The notes under the pieces are model-generated. The model saw only the letters and a program-made list of their open reading frames with translations. It had not been told where the DNA came from and did not search any database. A program made the position numbers and the translations under genes. This document shows positions 18,505 to 32,621 of a stretch of 64,000 nucleotides of DNA, piece after piece. The DNA is from Oceaniovalibus guishaninsula JLT2003 (GTDB lineage: Bacteria > Pseudomonadota > Alphaproteobacteria > Rhodobacterales > Rhodobacteraceae), in assembly GCF_000299575.1 (NCBI RefSeq), contig NZ_AMGO01000052.1:124001-188000 (forward strand), written 5' to 3'. Numbering within the stretch: the stretch's first letter is position 1; each line of letters begins with the position of its first letter.

Positions 18505-19851
18505 ATGGAAACGCTCAACATCGTCGGCGGCGGCATGGCCGGGTCCGAAGCCGCCTGGCAGGCGGCCGAGGCCGGGATTCCCGTCACCATCCATGAAATG
18601 CGCCCGCATGTCGGCACTTTCGCCCATCGCACCGGATCGCTGGCGGAAATGGTCTGCTCCAACTCCTTCCGGTCCGACGACGACGAACAGAATGCCGTGG
18701 GTCTGCTGCATTGGGAAATGCGCGCCGCGAACGGGCTGATCATGGCGATGGCCGACCGGCACCGCCTGCCCGCCGGCGGCGCGCTGGCCGTCGACCGCGA
18801 TCCCTTCGCCGCAGCCGTGACCGAGCGGTTGAAGTCCCATCGCAACATCACCGTGCAAACCACTGAAATCGAATCGCTTCCGAATTCCGGCCATTGGATC
18901 GTCGCCACCGGCCCGCTGACCTCTGGCGCGCTGGCCGACGCAATCCGGGCGCAGACGGGGGCCGATGCGCTGGCCTTCTTCGACGCCATCGCCCCCATCG
19001 TGCATTTCGACAGCATCGACATGGACCGCGCTTGGATGCAGTCGCGCTATGACAAGGGCGCGACCGAGGCCGAGCGCACGGCCTATATCAACTGCCCGCT
19101 CGACCGCGACACCTACGAGGCGTTCATCGACGCGCTTCTGGCCGCCGACACGACCGAGTTCCACGAGGGCGAGACGGCGGACTATTTCGACGGCTGCCTG
19201 CCGATCGAGGTGATGGCCGAACGCGGCCGCGAAACCCTGCGTCACGGCCCGATGAAGCCCGTGGGTCTGACCGACCCCCATGCGCCCGATGTCAAACCGC
19301 ATGCCGTGGTGCAGTTGCGCCGCGACAATGCGCTGGGCACGCTCTACAATATCGTCGGCTTTCAGACCAAGATGAAGTATGGCGCGCAAGCCGATGTTCT
19401 GCGGATGATTCCCGGCTTGCAGAACGCACGCTTCGCCCGGCTGGGCGGCATTCACCGCAACACCTTCCTCAATTCGCCCACGCTGCTGGACGAGAACCTG
19501 CGCCTGCGCTCGCAGCCCAGTATCCGCTTTGCCGGACAGATCACCGGGGTCGAGGGGTATGTCGAATCCGCCGCGATGGGGCTGCTCGCGGGCCGGTTGG
19601 CCGCTGCCGATCTGCGCGGACACGCCTTGCCGTCCGTTCCGCGCACCACCGCGACCGGCGCGCTGGTTCATCACATCACCGGCGGCGCGGATGCGAAGAC
19701 CTTTCAGCCGATGAACGTCAATTTCGGCCTCTTTCCGCCGGTCGATCTGAAAGGCGGCCGCCGCAACCGGCCGGCGCGCTACAAGGCCTATACCGACCGC
19801 GCCAAGGCCGACTGGACGACGTGGCTGGAGGCTGCGACGGTTCCCGCCTGA
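18505..19851 (+). CDS. trmFO: Folate-dependent tRNA uridine-54 methyltransferase TrmFO
   Basis: Uses methylenetetrahydrofolate and FADH2 to make m5U54 in the T-loop of tRNA. FAD-binding [12 protein letters not shown] at residues 8-19, the signature [20 protein letters not shown], and catalytic-type Cys in [13 protein letters not shown] and [15 protein letters not shown]. 448 residues, normal. Followed by gluQRS with a 1-base TGATG overlap, so two tRNA-modification genes share a transcript. Confidence 0.95.
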   Translation: METLNIVGGGMAGSEAAWQAAEAGIPVTIHEMRPHVGTFAHRTGSLAEMVCSNSFRSDDDEQNAVGLLHWEMRAANGLIMAMADRHRLPAGGALAVDRDPFAAAVTERLKSHRNITVQTTEIESLPNSGHWIVATGPLTSGALADAIRAQTGADALAFFDAIAPIVHFDSIDMDRAWMQSRYDKGATEAERTAYINCPLDRDTYEAFIDALLAADTTEFHEGETADYFDGCLPIEVMAERGRETLRHGPMKPVGLTDPHAPDVKPHAVVQLRRDNALGTLYNIVGFQTKMKYGAQADVLRMIPGLQNARFARLGGIHRNTFLNSPTLLDENLRLRSQPSIRFAGQITGVEGYVESAAMGLLAGRLAAADLRGHALPSVPRTTATGALVHHITGGADAKTFQPMNVNFGLFPPVDLKGGRRNRPARYKAYTDRAKADWTTWLEAATVPA

Positions 19852-20711
19852 TGCGCCCCGCCACCCGGTTCGCCCCGTCCCCCACCGGCCCGCTGCATCT
19901 GGGCCATGCCTATGCCGCATTCGTGGCGCACGATCTGGCGCGCGATCTCGGCGGCACGTTCCATCTGCGGATCGAGGATATCGACCGCAGCCGCTGCCGC
20001 CCCGAATGGGAGGCGGCGCTGATGGACGACCTGCGCTGGCTCGGCCTCGACTGGACGCCGCCGGTGCTGCGCCAGTCGGACCGCCTGGACGCCTATCGCC
20101 AGGTTCTGCACAACCTTTGGGATCGCGGGCTGCTCTATCCCTGCACGTGCAAGCGGCGCGACATCGTCGAGGCCGCGTCGGCCCCGCAGGGCACGCCGCC
20201 GGTCGGTCCAGACGGCATCGTCTATCCCGGCACCTGCCGCCAGGCCGACCGTATCGGACCGATGCCCGACGACGCCGCCCTGCGGCTGGATCTGCGGCGG
20301 GCCATCGAGGCAATGCCGGATCTCGCCTTTGTCGAGACGGGCGGCGACCGCATCCGCCGCACGACCTTCACCGCATCCGATGCCATCGCGGAAATCGGCG
20401 ACATCGTTCTGGCACGCCGCGACATGGGCACGTCCTATCACCTGTCGGTGGTGCTGGACGACGCGGCGCAGGGCATCACCCATGTCACCCGCGGCGGCGA
20501 TCTGTCCGATGCGACGAAGATCCACGTGATCCTGCAACGCCTTCTGGACCTGCCCACGCCCGTCTATCACCACCACCGCCTGATCCGCGATGCGGACGGC
20601 CGGCGTCTGGCCAAGCGCGACGATGCGCTCCCGCTGGCGCTTTACCGCGCCGACGGGGCGACGCCCGACGACATCCGCCGCATGGTCGGCATCACGCCTC
20701 GGGCTGCATGA
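19851..20711 (+). CDS. gluQRS: Glutamyl-Q tRNA(Asp) synthetase
   Basis: Truncated GluRS paralogue that attaches Glu to queuosine-34 of tRNA(Asp). 286 residues: only the catalytic half of GluRS, no anticodon-binding domain. HIGH-like PLHLGHA (about residues 13-19), zinc motif CTCKRR then YPGTCR, and RRLAKRD in place of KMSKS. Start is fixed by the TGATG overlap with trmFO. The last 20 bases overlap the convergent hisI. Confidence 0.93.
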   Translation: MRPATRFAPSPTGPLHLGHAYAAFVAHDLARDLGGTFHLRIEDIDRSRCRPEWEAALMDDLRWLGLDWTPPVLRQSDRLDAYRQVLHNLWDRGLLYPCTCKRRDIVEAASAPQGTPPVGPDGIVYPGTCRQADRIGPMPDDAALRLDLRRAIEAMPDLAFVETGGDRIRRTTFTASDAIAEIGDIVLARRDMGTSYHLSVVLDDAAQGITHVTRGGDLSDATKIHVILQRLLDLPTPVYHHHRLIRDADGRRLAKRDDALPLALYRADGATPDDIRRMVGITPRAA

Positions 20712-21051
20712 TTTCGACCTCCTCCGCGTCGCGGATCGCGGTGTAGAAGCACGACCGCCGACCGGTATGGCAGGCTGGGCCGTCCTGCCGCACCAGCACC
20801 AGCAGCGCGTCACGGTCGCAATCCAGCCGCATCTCGACCAGATGTTGCAGGTTTCCGCTGGTCTCGCCCTTGACCCAGAATGCCTGCCGCGACCGCGACC
20901 AATAGGTCACGCGCCCCGTCTCCAGCGTCCGCGCCACGGCGTCGGCGTTCATCCAGGCCAGCATCAGAACCTCGCCCGTGGTCGCGTCCTGCGCGATGGC
21001 GGGCAGCAGCCCGTTCGCACCGAAACGCAAGGCGGCGGGATCGAACGTCAT
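20692..21051 (-). CDS. hisI: Phosphoribosyl-AMP cyclohydrolase
   Basis: Third step of histidine biosynthesis, opening the purine ring of PR-AMP. 119 residues, the stand-alone HisI form without the HisE domain. Metal and zinc ligands visible: [11 protein letters not shown] (Asp-Cys-Asp-x-Asp), [13 protein letters not shown] with two more Cys. Also [18 protein letters not shown] near the N terminus. SD AAAAGGA 6 bases before ATG. No other his genes adjoin it. Confidence 0.95.
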   Translation of the reverse strand: MTFDPAALRFGANGLLPAIAQDATTGEVLMLAWMNADAVARTLETGRVTYWSRSRQAFWVKGETSGNLQHLVEMRLDCDRDALLVLVRQDGPACHTGRRSCFYTAIRDAEEVEIMQPEA

Positions 21052-21077
21052 GGCGCATCCTTTTCTCGGGGCGGGAC

Positions 21078-21097
21078 CGCGCCTAGATAGAGGCGCG
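21078..21097 (+). repeat. Inverted repeat upstream of NifU-like gene
   Basis: Perfect 7-bp arms CGCGCCT (21078-21084) and AGGCGCG (21091-21097) around AGATAG, between divergent hisI and the NifU-like gene. It overlaps a TAGATA sequence that could be a -10, so it may be an operator or simply a 5' hairpin. Confidence 0.4.
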
Positions 21098-21115
21098 CAG
21101 ACGAAAGGAAAAGCG

Positions 21116-21565
21116 ATGGCCGACAGCGACATGATTCAGCTTTATTCGGGGCGCATCCTGGAACTGGCCGCCGACATTCCGTTGACCGGGCGGCTGGACG
21201 GCCCGCAGGCCAGCGTCAAGCGCCGCTCGCCGCTTTGCGGATCGACCGTCACGGTGGATCTGGACGTGACGGATGGCCGCGTCAGCCGTTTCGCGCAGGA
21301 CGTGAAGGCCTGCGCGCTGGGTCAGGCCGCGGCCTCCGTCCTGGGCCGCGTGGTGATCGGTCGCACCCCCGCCCAACTGGCCACGGCGCGCGACCAGTTG
21401 ACGGCGATGCTGAAGGCCGGCGGCCCGGTTCCCGACGCCCCCTTCGAAGGGCTGGAAGTGCTGCGCCCCGCCCGCGACTATCGCAACCGGCATGCGTCGA
21501 TCCTGCTGGCGCTGGAAGCGGCGGCCGATGCGTCGTTTCAGGCGGCCGAGGCTTTGCGCGCCTGA
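21116..21565 (+). CDS. NifU/IscU-like iron-sulfur scaffold protein
   Basis: Member of the IscU/NifU N-terminal family (COG0822 type), thought to assemble or carry Fe-S clusters. 149 residues. Two of the three usual cluster Cys are present, Cys41 (SPLCGSTV) and Cys66 (VKACALGQA). At the third position, where IscU reads HCSIL, this protein reads HASIL (Ala127). The change seems typical of this alphaproteobacterial subgroup but makes classic scaffold function doubtful. ATG with AAAGGA upstream. Followed directly by a strong hairpin. Confidence 0.85.
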   Translation: MADSDMIQLYSGRILELAADIPLTGRLDGPQASVKRRSPLCGSTVTVDLDVTDGRVSRFAQDVKACALGQAAASVLGRVVIGRTPAQLATARDQLTAMLKAGGPVPDAPFEGLEVLRPARDYRNRHASILLALEAAADASFQAAEALRA

Positions 21566-21596
21566 AAAAACGCCGCCATCCGGGGGGATGGCGGCG
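21565..21596 (-). terminator. Rho-independent terminator
   Basis: Perfect 11-bp stem CGCCGCCATCC (21571-21581) / GGATGGCGGCG (21586-21596) with a GGGG loop. On the minus strand it is followed by a run of six T (complement of AAAAAA at 21565-21570), so it should end transcripts coming from recG and the 39-residue ORF. On the plus strand there is no T run, but the hairpin may still protect the NifU-like mRNA. Confidence 0.75.
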
Positions 21597-21678
21597 CAAG
21601 TGGCATCCCGGACAGGCCGGGGACAGGTGCATCACGTGTTGGGACAGGCAGATGCGGGCCGTCGGGATGCAGGCAGAC

Positions 21679-21798
21679 CTAGAAGACGACCGGCAGGTAA
21701 AGTCCCGCGACCAACAGCGTCACCAGCGCCACGACCCCGGCGCAGTCCGCTGCCAAATCCTCCGATGTCGCAACGATTTCGCAGATTTCGTCTATCAT
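21679..21798 (-). CDS. Small hydrophobic protein, 39 residues
   Basis: ATG at 21798 with GGAGG 7 bases upstream, an acidic N terminus (MIDEICEIVATSEDLAADC) and one hydrophobic helix (VVALVTLLVAGLYLPVVF) to the stop. Lies 81 bases after recG on the same strand and before a minus-strand terminator. The rest of the 21566-21879 gap shows nothing else. No family recognised; supported by ribosome site and composition only. Confidence 0.55.
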   Translation of the reverse strand: MIDEICEIVATSEDLAADCAGVVALVTLLVAGLYLPVVF

Positions 21799-21879
21799 GG
21801 GGCAACCTCCGCTTCGTGTTGCCCCTTTGTTCGCACGCTAAGAAACCTTAATCAAGAACTTTAGGAGAACATTAGCCGT

Positions 21880-27030
<5,151 letters not shown>

Positions 27031-27080
27031 TGTGTTCTCCGGTTTGTCGCTGCACCTGCCGGACTATGGCCCCGAATGGG

Positions 27081-27111
27081 TTAATGGCGGGTTAGCCTTA
27101 GGGAACATTAA
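27081..27111 (-). promoter_or_regulatory. CtrA-type binding boxes upstream of ctrA
   Basis: Minus strand: CTAA-N7-TTAACC (27095-27079), one mismatch from the TTAA-N7-TTAA(C) consensus, and just upstream TTAA-N6-CTAA (27111-27098). CATAGT (about 27069-27064) lies 17 bases downstream of the first box and could be the -10, which places the CtrA box over the -35, as in CtrA-activated promoters. Confidence 0.55.
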
Positions 27112-27133
27112 CGCAGCCGCACCTCCATACAAC

Positions 27134-27412
27134 CTAAAGTTGTCGATATCGCTGCAACCGTGTCGTTTTCAGCGCGCTTTCCCCATGCGACGCTACGGCA
27201 CGGACCCAGCCCAGAAACTCCTCCTCGCTCAGTTCGTACATCTCGCAGGCCTCCTCGGCGCTGATCAGGCCGCCTGCGACGGCGCGCACGACGGCCGCCT
27301 TGCGGCTGGCGACCCAGCGCCGGGTATCCGGGTCGGGCAGGTCGGCGCGCGTGATGACCTGCCCGCCCGGCAGGGTGACGGCGCGCGGGCCGGGAACTTT
27401 CTTCAGGTACAT
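27134..27412 (-). CDS. sciP: DUF1153 / SciP-type CtrA-inhibitory protein
   Basis: Small helix-turn-helix protein that in Caulobacter binds CtrA and blocks its transcription activity. 92 residues; visible are VTLPGGQVITRADLPDPDTR, RRWVASRKAAVV, GLISAEEACEMYELSEEEF and the tail ALKTTRLQRYR. Start chosen at 27412 because relatives begin with a (M)xLKKVxGPRAV sequence; an ATG four codons upstream (27424) is possible. It sits 103 bases upstream of ctrA on the same strand, so regulator and inhibitor are neighbours. Confidence 0.88.
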   Translation of the reverse strand: MYLKKVPGPRAVTLPGGQVITRADLPDPDTRRWVASRKAAVVRAVAGGLISAEEACEMYELSEEEFLGWVRAVASHGESALKTTRLQRYRQL

Positions 27413-27480
27413 CTTACACCCCATCGCTTCGATGGAGACTGGCTAGCGGCGCCCCGCTTAAGGAGCGGTGAAACACGGCC

Positions 27481-27508
27481 TTGCGATTACAGGGGATTTT
27501 CCTATATT
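27481..27508 (+). promoter_or_regulatory. Candidate promoter for mnmA
   Basis: TTGCGA (27481-27486), a 16-base spacer, TATATT (27503-27508). Start site expected near 27515, about 40 bases before the mnmA ATG. A TTAACC half-site (27529-27534) follows in the leader. Confidence 0.45.
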
Positions 27509-27553
27509 CCATCGCTCTTGCGACGCGATTAACCGATGCGGAAAGGGACGCGG

Positions 27554-28699
27554 ATGGCGCTCGACACCACGGATGCCCTGAACTCGCTCGGCTTCGCCAA
27601 GCCGCCGTGCCAGACGCGCGTGGTCGTCGCCATGTCGGGCGGCGTCGATTCCTCTGTCGTCGCGGCGGAACTGGCCGCGCAGGGCTATGACGTGGTGGGC
27701 GTCACGCTTCAGCTTTACGACCACGGCGCCGCCCTGGCGAAAAAGGGCGCGTGCTGCGCGGGCCGCGATATCCACGATGCGCGGCGGGTCGCGGAAACCA
27801 TGAATTTTCCGCATTACGTGCTCGATTACGAAAACACGTTCCGCGCATCGGTCATCGACGAATTCGCCGACGCCTATCTGGCGGGCGCCACGCCCGTGCC
27901 CTGCATCCGCTGCAACGAGCGGGTCAAGTTCCGCGACCTGCTGGAAACGGCGAAGGATCTCGACGCCGATTGCATGGCGACGGGGCATTACATCCGCCGC
28001 ATGGCCGGCCCCAACGGACCCGAACTGCACCGCGCCGTCGATCCCGTCCGCGACCAAAGCTATTTCCTGTTCTCGACCACGCCCGAACAGCTCGATTATC
28101 TGCGCTTCCCGCTGGGCGGCCTTGCGACCAAGGCCGAAACTCGCGCTTTGGCCGCCCGGCACGGTCTGCCCGTCGCCGACAAGCCCGACAGCCAGGACAT
28201 CTGCTTCGTGCCGGATGGCAATTATGCCGCCGTCATCGAAAAGCTGCGGCCGGGCGCGGCCGATCCGGGGCAGATCGTCCATGTCGACGGCCGGATCCTG
28301 GGCGACCATCGCGGCGTCATCCACTATACCGTGGGGCAGCGGCGCGGCCTCGGCATCGGCGGTCTGGACGAGCCGCTTTATGTCGTGCGGCTGGATGTCG
28401 AAAACCGCCGCGTCATCGTCGGGCCGAAGGAACTGCTATCCACCCGCATCGTCCCCGTGCGCGAAATCAACTGGCTTGGCGATGGCGCCTTCACGGATGC
28501 CGGCGCGCGCGAAATCGCGGTCAAGGTCCGCTCCACCCGCCCCGCGCGCGAAGCGATCCTCAGACCGCTTTCCCCGACCGAGGCCGAGGTCGAACTGATC
28601 GTCCCCGAGGACGGCGTGTCGCCCGGACAGGCCTGCGTCTTCTATGCGCCCGAAGGCAGCCGGGTGCTGGGCGGCGGCTGGATCTGGCGCGGCCGTTAA
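27554..28699 (+). CDS. mnmA: tRNA-specific 2-thiouridylase MnmA
   Basis: Makes s2U34 in tRNA(Lys/Glu/Gln) with sulfur relayed from IscS. 381 residues. PP-loop [16 protein letters not shown] (about residues 24-39), catalytic Cys pair in [13 protein letters not shown] and [11 protein letters not shown], and [12 protein letters not shown]. Start at 27554 favoured by GGGA 6 bases upstream; an in-frame ATG at 27536 would add six residues. Convergent with lpxB: the two stops share bases. Confidence 0.94.
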   Translation: MALDTTDALNSLGFAKPPCQTRVVVAMSGGVDSSVVAAELAAQGYDVVGVTLQLYDHGAALAKKGACCAGRDIHDARRVAETMNFPHYVLDYENTFRASVIDEFADAYLAGATPVPCIRCNERVKFRDLLETAKDLDADCMATGHYIRRMAGPNGPELHRAVDPVRDQSYFLFSTTPEQLDYLRFPLGGLATKAETRALAARHGLPVADKPDSQDICFVPDGNYAAVIEKLRPGAADPGQIVHVDGRILGDHRGVIHYTVGQRRGLGIGGLDEPLYVVRLDVENRRVIVGPKELLSTRIVPVREINWLGDGAFTDAGAREIAVKVRSTRPAREAILRPLSPTEAEVELIVPEDGVSPGQACVFYAPEGSRVLGGGWIWRGR

Positions 28700-29847
28700 C
28701 CGGCCCCCAGCCCGTTCAGAACCGCATGGGCGGCGCGCAATCCCGGCGCGCCCCCGCCGCGCCCCAAGGCGCGCATCGTCCGCGCCAGGGCCGGACGCTG
28801 ACGCGACGGATCGGCCAGAACCCCGTCCAGCGCCGCCGCGATCGGGTCGGGCCGACAGGCGGGCCCCAGAAATTCCGGCACGACATGCCGCCCCTCGATC
28901 AGGTTCACCAGGGTCACGGTGTCGATCCGCACCATCCGCCGCATGATCTGCCAACTCAGCCAGTTCATGTCGTAGGCGACCACCATCGGCGTGTCCGCCG
29001 CCGCCAGTTCCAGCGAAACCGTCCCCGAGGCCGCCAGCGCCGCATCGGCCGCGTGAAAGGCCAGCCGCTTGCGCCGCGCCGCCCCCGGCCGCGCAGGGTC
29101 CAGGATAACGGGCCGCACCCGCCAGTCGGCGGTCAGCCCCCGCACATCCGTCACCATTCCGGGCGCCACCGGCAGCACCACGCGCAAACCCGGATGCCGT
29201 CCGGCCAGCCGCTGCAACGCCGCGCCGAAGACCGGCGCCAGCCGCCGCAATTCGGACAGCCGCGAGCCGGGCAGCGCCAGCAGCAGCGGACCGTCCTCGC
29301 CCGCCACCTCGCTGCGAAAGGCGCGGATCGCGGCGGGTTCGGGGCGGCGTTCGGTCGCCACGGGATGACCGACGAAATCGCACCGCATGCCCGCCGCTTC
29401 CATATAGGGCGGCTCGAAGGGCAGCAGCGCCAGCACCTGATCGACGAAGGGCGCCATCCGCTGCGCGCGCTTCGGCCGCCACGCCCAGACCGACGGCGCC
29501 ACATAATGCACCGTCCGCAGGCGGCGACGGGCGCGCACGCGGCTGGCGACACGCAGGCAGAAATCGGGACTGTCGACGGTGATCAGCACATCGGGGTCCA
29601 CATCCAGCACCGCATCGGCGGTCTGGATCATCCGGCGGCGCAGGTGGCGATAACGGGGCAGAACCTCGGCCAGCCCCATCACGCTGAGTTCGGACATCGG
29701 AAACAGGCTGTTCAGGCCGCGGCGCGTCATCTCGGCCCCGCCGACGCCGTGAAACCGCGTTTCGGGCCGCAGCGCCCGCAACCCGTCCATCAGCGCGGCG
29801 CCCAGCCGGTCGCCCGACGCTTCGCCCGCCACGATGAATACCTTCAA
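28696..29847 (-). CDS. lpxB: Lipid-A-disaccharide synthase
   Basis: GT19 glycosyltransferase joining lipid X and UDP-diacylglucosamine into the lipid A disaccharide. 383 residues, opening [19 protein letters not shown], with [15 protein letters not shown] in the middle and [11 protein letters not shown]-type motif ([14 protein letters not shown]). TTG start at 29847 overlaps the lpxI stop (TTGA) and has AGGGGGG about 5 bases upstream. Last gene of the pyrH-to-lpxB cluster. Confidence 0.94.
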   Translation of the reverse strand: MKVFIVAGEASGDRLGAALMDGLRALRPETRFHGVGGAEMTRRGLNSLFPMSELSVMGLAEVLPRYRHLRRRMIQTADAVLDVDPDVLITVDSPDFCLRVASRVRARRRLRTVHYVAPSVWAWRPKRAQRMAPFVDQVLALLPFEPPYMEAAGMRCDFVGHPVATERRPEPAAIRAFRSEVAGEDGPLLLALPGSRLSELRRLAPVFGAALQRLAGRHPGLRVVLPVAPGMVTDVRGLTADWRVRPVILDPARPGAARRKRLAFHAADAALAASGTVSLELAAADTPMVVAYDMNWLSWQIMRRMVRIDTVTLVNLIEGRHVVPEFLGPACRPDPIAAALDGVLADPSRQRPALARTMRALGRGGGAPGLRAAHAVLNGLGAG

Positions 29848-30671
29848 ACCGCCCCCCTCACCCAGAGCGTCACGTTCGCTGCACGGGCCCGCGCGACCGT
29901 CTCGGCCCGCTCCAGCACCATAACGCCCCCGGCCTCGACAACGATCCCGCGCAATCCCGCATCGACGACCTGAGCGACCGTTTCGGGGCCGATGGCGGGC
30001 AGATCGACGCGCCGGTCCTGTCCGGGCTTGGGGGCCTTCATCAGCACGCCGCCTTCGGGCACCTTCGGCGTGCCCGCGCTTCGCAGCAGCGCGACGCTGC
30101 GCAGCGTCCATTCCGTGCCCGGCAGCGCCTCGACCGCCAGAACCTGACCGCCCGCCACCACGCATCCCTGCCCCAGATCGGCGCTGCCCATCGCCGTCAG
30201 CACCGCCTGCCCCCGGCTGGCGTCGCGCCGCATCGCGTCGCCCGGCGCGGGGCCGGCCAGCACCCCTTCGGGCGGCAGAAGATCGGGCACCAGATCGGTC
30301 GCGGCCAGGGGCGGGATGCCCGCCTGCTGAAACAGCGCCAGCACGGCCCGCAGCGCGCCGTCGTCGCCCTGCACCAGCGCCCCCGCCAAAGCCGGCAGCA
30401 TCGCCGCCGTCGCCGCATCGACGCGGGCCATGTCCAGCGGCGGCCGCACGATGCCGCCGGCAAAGCACACGCCCTCGGCCCCCCAGTCGCGCAGACCGGC
30501 GATCAGGCTGCCCAGGGTCTCCAGCCGGAACCGCTGCACCGGCCAATCCGCCATCCCGCACGGATCCTGCCCGTCCAGCGCCGCGATCCGCAGATCGTGG
30601 CCCGCAGCCGCGCAGTCGCGCGCCAGCACCGCGGGCAGGCTGCCCGACCCCACGATCAGCGCCAGCCTCAT
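29844..30671 (-). CDS. lpxI: UDP-2,3-diacylglucosamine pyrophosphatase LpxI
   Basis: Alphaproteobacterial alternative to LpxH, releasing UMP to give lipid X. 275 residues. Opening LALIVGSGSLPAVLARD, FAGGIVRPPLD near 70-80, and the C-terminal APKPGQDRRVDLPAIGPETV with the acidic metal site. ATG overlaps the lpxA stop by ATGA and its own stop overlaps lpxB, so lpxA-lpxI-lpxB are translation-coupled. Confidence 0.94.
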   Translation of the reverse strand: MRLALIVGSGSLPAVLARDCAAAGHDLRIAALDGQDPCGMADWPVQRFRLETLGSLIAGLRDWGAEGVCFAGGIVRPPLDMARVDAATAAMLPALAGALVQGDDGALRAVLALFQQAGIPPLAATDLVPDLLPPEGVLAGPAPGDAMRRDASRGQAVLTAMGSADLGQGCVVAGGQVLAVEALPGTEWTLRSVALLRSAGTPKVPEGGVLMKAPKPGQDRRVDLPAIGPETVAQVVDAGLRGIVVEAGGVMVLERAETVARARAANVTLWVRGAV

Positions 30672-31465
30672 CGCGGCGTCAGAAAACCGCGGCCTGACCC
30701 GCCCAGCACGAAATCGGCGATCTCGCGCACATAGGCACTGTCGGATGTGTCGCCCAACCGCCGTGCGCGGTCCTGAAAGGCGCCCTCGCCGTCCCGCAGC
30801 ACCTGCAACGCGGCCCGCAAGGCGGCGATGTCGGCCCGGTCCACCCCCCGCCGCTTCAGCCCGATCAGGTTCAGCCCGTCCACCTCGCCGCGCGGCGCCT
30901 GCACCAGCGCATAGGGGATGACATCGTGCGTCACCATCGTCACTGCGCCGATGATCGCCCCCCGCCCGATGCGGACGAACTGGTGCACGCCCGCCAGCCC
31001 GCCGACGATGACGTCGTCGCCGATGACGCAATGCCCTGCCAGCGCGGCATTGTTGGCCATGATGACCCGGTGGCCCACCTGTGCGTCATGGGCGACATGC
31101 GCGCCCGCCATGAACAGGCAATCGTCGCCCACCCGCGTCACGCCGCCCCCGCCATCCGTGCCGGTATTCATCGTCACGTGTTCGCGGATACGGCAGCGCG
31201 CGCCGATCTCCAGCCGCGTCCGTTCGCCGGCGAATTTCAGATCCTGCGGAATTTCGCCCAGAACCGCGAAGGGAAACACGGTGCAGCCGTCGCCCAGCCG
31301 CGTCGATCCGGTCACGATCGCATGCGGCTTGACCACGCAATCGGCACCGATCTCGACCTCGGCGCCGATCACCGCGAAGGGGCCGATCCGCGTCCCGGCG
31401 CCGATCCGCGCGCCGTCCTCGATCGCGGCGGCGGGATGGATCAGCGCCGTGGAGTCGATATTCAT
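30668..31465 (-). CDS. lpxA: UDP-N-acetylglucosamine acyltransferase LpxA
   Basis: First step of lipid A synthesis, acylating the 3-OH of UDP-GlcNAc. 265 residues built from left-handed beta-helix hexapeptides (repeats of I-G-x-x-x/V-I-G through residues 10-190) and a helical C terminus. Catalytic-type His in GAHVAHDAQVGH and HQFVRIGRGA. 13 bases after fabZ. Confidence 0.95.
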   Translation of the reverse strand: MNIDSTALIHPAAAIEDGARIGAGTRIGPFAVIGAEVEIGADCVVKPHAIVTGSTRLGDGCTVFPFAVLGEIPQDLKFAGERTRLEIGARCRIREHVTMNTGTDGGGGVTRVGDDCLFMAGAHVAHDAQVGHRVIMANNAALAGHCVIGDDVIVGGLAGVHQFVRIGRGAIIGAVTMVTHDVIPYALVQAPRGEVDGLNLIGLKRRGVDRADIAALRAALQVLRDGEGAFQDRARRLGDTSDSAYVREIADFVLGGSGRGFLTPR

Positions 31466-31478
31466 GCGCGGACAGACA

Positions 31479-31937
31479 TCAGGCGGGCACGTCCATCATC
31501 GCGGTGAACTCGGCCTCGCAGGCCAGCTCGCCGTCCACCTCGGCGCGGCCGTGAAACTTCCAGACCTTGCCGCCGCCCCGCTTCGTCGTCACCTGCATCC
31601 GCAGCACGTCGCCCGGCACCACCTTGCGGCGGAACTTGGCGCTGTCGATGGCCATGAAATAGACCAGGAAATTTCTGTCGGCCAGATCCAGCGCCACCCC
31701 CACCATCACCGCCGCCGTCTGCGCCATCGCCTCGACGATGGTGACGCCGGGCATGATCGGCGCGCCGGGGAAATGGCCCTGGAAATGCGGCTCGTTGAAG
31801 GTGACGTTCTTTATACCGGTCGCCGATGCATGGCCGTCGATCCCCTCGACCCGGTCCACCAGCAAAAAGGGATAGCGGTGCGGGATAATCCGCTGGATCA
31901 GCTGGATATCGGCGCTTTTCAGGGGCGTGTCGGTCAT
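31479..31937 (-). CDS. fabZ: 3-hydroxyacyl-ACP dehydratase FabZ
   Basis: Hot-dog fold dehydratase of fatty-acid elongation that competes with LpxA for hydroxyacyl-ACP. 152 residues with the active site [22 protein letters not shown] (His and Glu). [14 protein letters not shown] near the start. ATG at 31937; an upstream in-frame start would lie over its promoter-like element. lpxD, often located just upstream, is not present between skp and fabZ. Confidence 0.95.
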   Translation of the reverse strand: MTDTPLKSADIQLIQRIIPHRYPFLLVDRVEGIDGHASATGIKNVTFNEPHFQGHFPGAPIMPGVTIVEAMAQTAAVMVGVALDLADRNFLVYFMAIDSAKFRRKVVPGDVLRMQVTTKRGGGKVWKFHGRAEVDGELACEAEFTAMMDVPA

Positions 31938-31966
31938 GGGCGGTCCGGTCTGGATGGCTGCGCCCG

Positions 31967-31995
31967 TGCCTAGCAAGGCTGGCCGCGCGGGGCAA
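31967..31995 (-). promoter_or_regulatory. Candidate internal promoter for fabZ-lpxA-lpxI-lpxB
   Basis: Minus strand TTGCCC (31995-31990), 17-base spacer, TAGGCA (31972-31967), the same -10 hexamer and spacing as at bamA. Leader of about 23 bases to the fabZ ATG. It could let lipid A genes be expressed apart from bamA-skp. Confidence 0.5.
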
Positions 31996-32003
31996 GCGAC
32001 GGC

Positions 32004-32621
32004 TCAGTCGGCGTCCGGTGCGCCGGGGGCGTCGGGTGGCGGTGCGCCCTCCCCCAGAACGCTGTCGATCCGCGCAATGGCGGCATCGGTGATGTCCACA
32101 TTCTCGACGGCGCGCAGAACCGCACGGCTGTCCATCAGGATCACCGCGCCGCGCTCCAGCACCAGATCGGACAGGATCGGCCCGATCCGCGCCGAAAAAT
32201 CCTGCCGCGCCGTATCGCGCAGGCGCTGGACATCGCGCACCTTGGCGTCCTGCTCGGCGCGCAGCGCCTGCACCCGGTCGTCGAAATCCTCGGCCAGCGT
32301 TCGGAACGCGGCGGCGTCCATCGCCTGCCGCCGTTCGGTCAGTGCCTGTTCCTCGGCGACAAGGTCGGCCTCGATGCGGCGGTTCTCGGCGGCAAGCTCG
32401 GTCGCGCGCGCCTCGATCTCGGCCACGGCGCGGCGGCCGAAGGCGCTGTCGGCGAACAGACGGTCCTGATCCACGACCAGAATGGGGGACGGCGCGGCCA
32501 GGGGCGCCGCCTGCTGCGCCCCGACAGGCGGCGCGGCCAGCGTCAGGAAGGCCGCCGCGGCCAGCGCCGGCAGATCAGAAAGCGGTCTGAAGCGACAGGT
32601 TGAAGACCTGGGTTTCGTCAT
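32004..32621 (-). CDS. skp: OmpH/Skp-family periplasmic chaperone
   Basis: Periplasmic chaperone that escorts outer-membrane proteins to BamA. 205 residues: signal peptide (about 1-36, with AAAAFLTLAAPPVGAQ), then the ILVVDQDRLF start of the mature domain and a long charged helical hairpin (about 60-140; AEIEARATELAAENRRIEAD). Start: ATG at 32621, inside the bamA 3' end (47-base overlap); no better start is seen. Follows bamA as in most proteobacteria. Confidence 0.85.
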   Translation of the reverse strand: MTKPRSSTCRFRPLSDLPALAAAAFLTLAAPPVGAQQAAPLAAPSPILVVDQDRLFADSAFGRRAVAEIEARATELAAENRRIEADLVAEEQALTERRQAMDAAAFRTLAEDFDDRVQALRAEQDAKVRDVQRLRDTARQDFSARIGPILSDLVLERGAVILMDSRAVLRAVENVDITDAAIARIDSVLGEGAPPPDAPGAPDAD

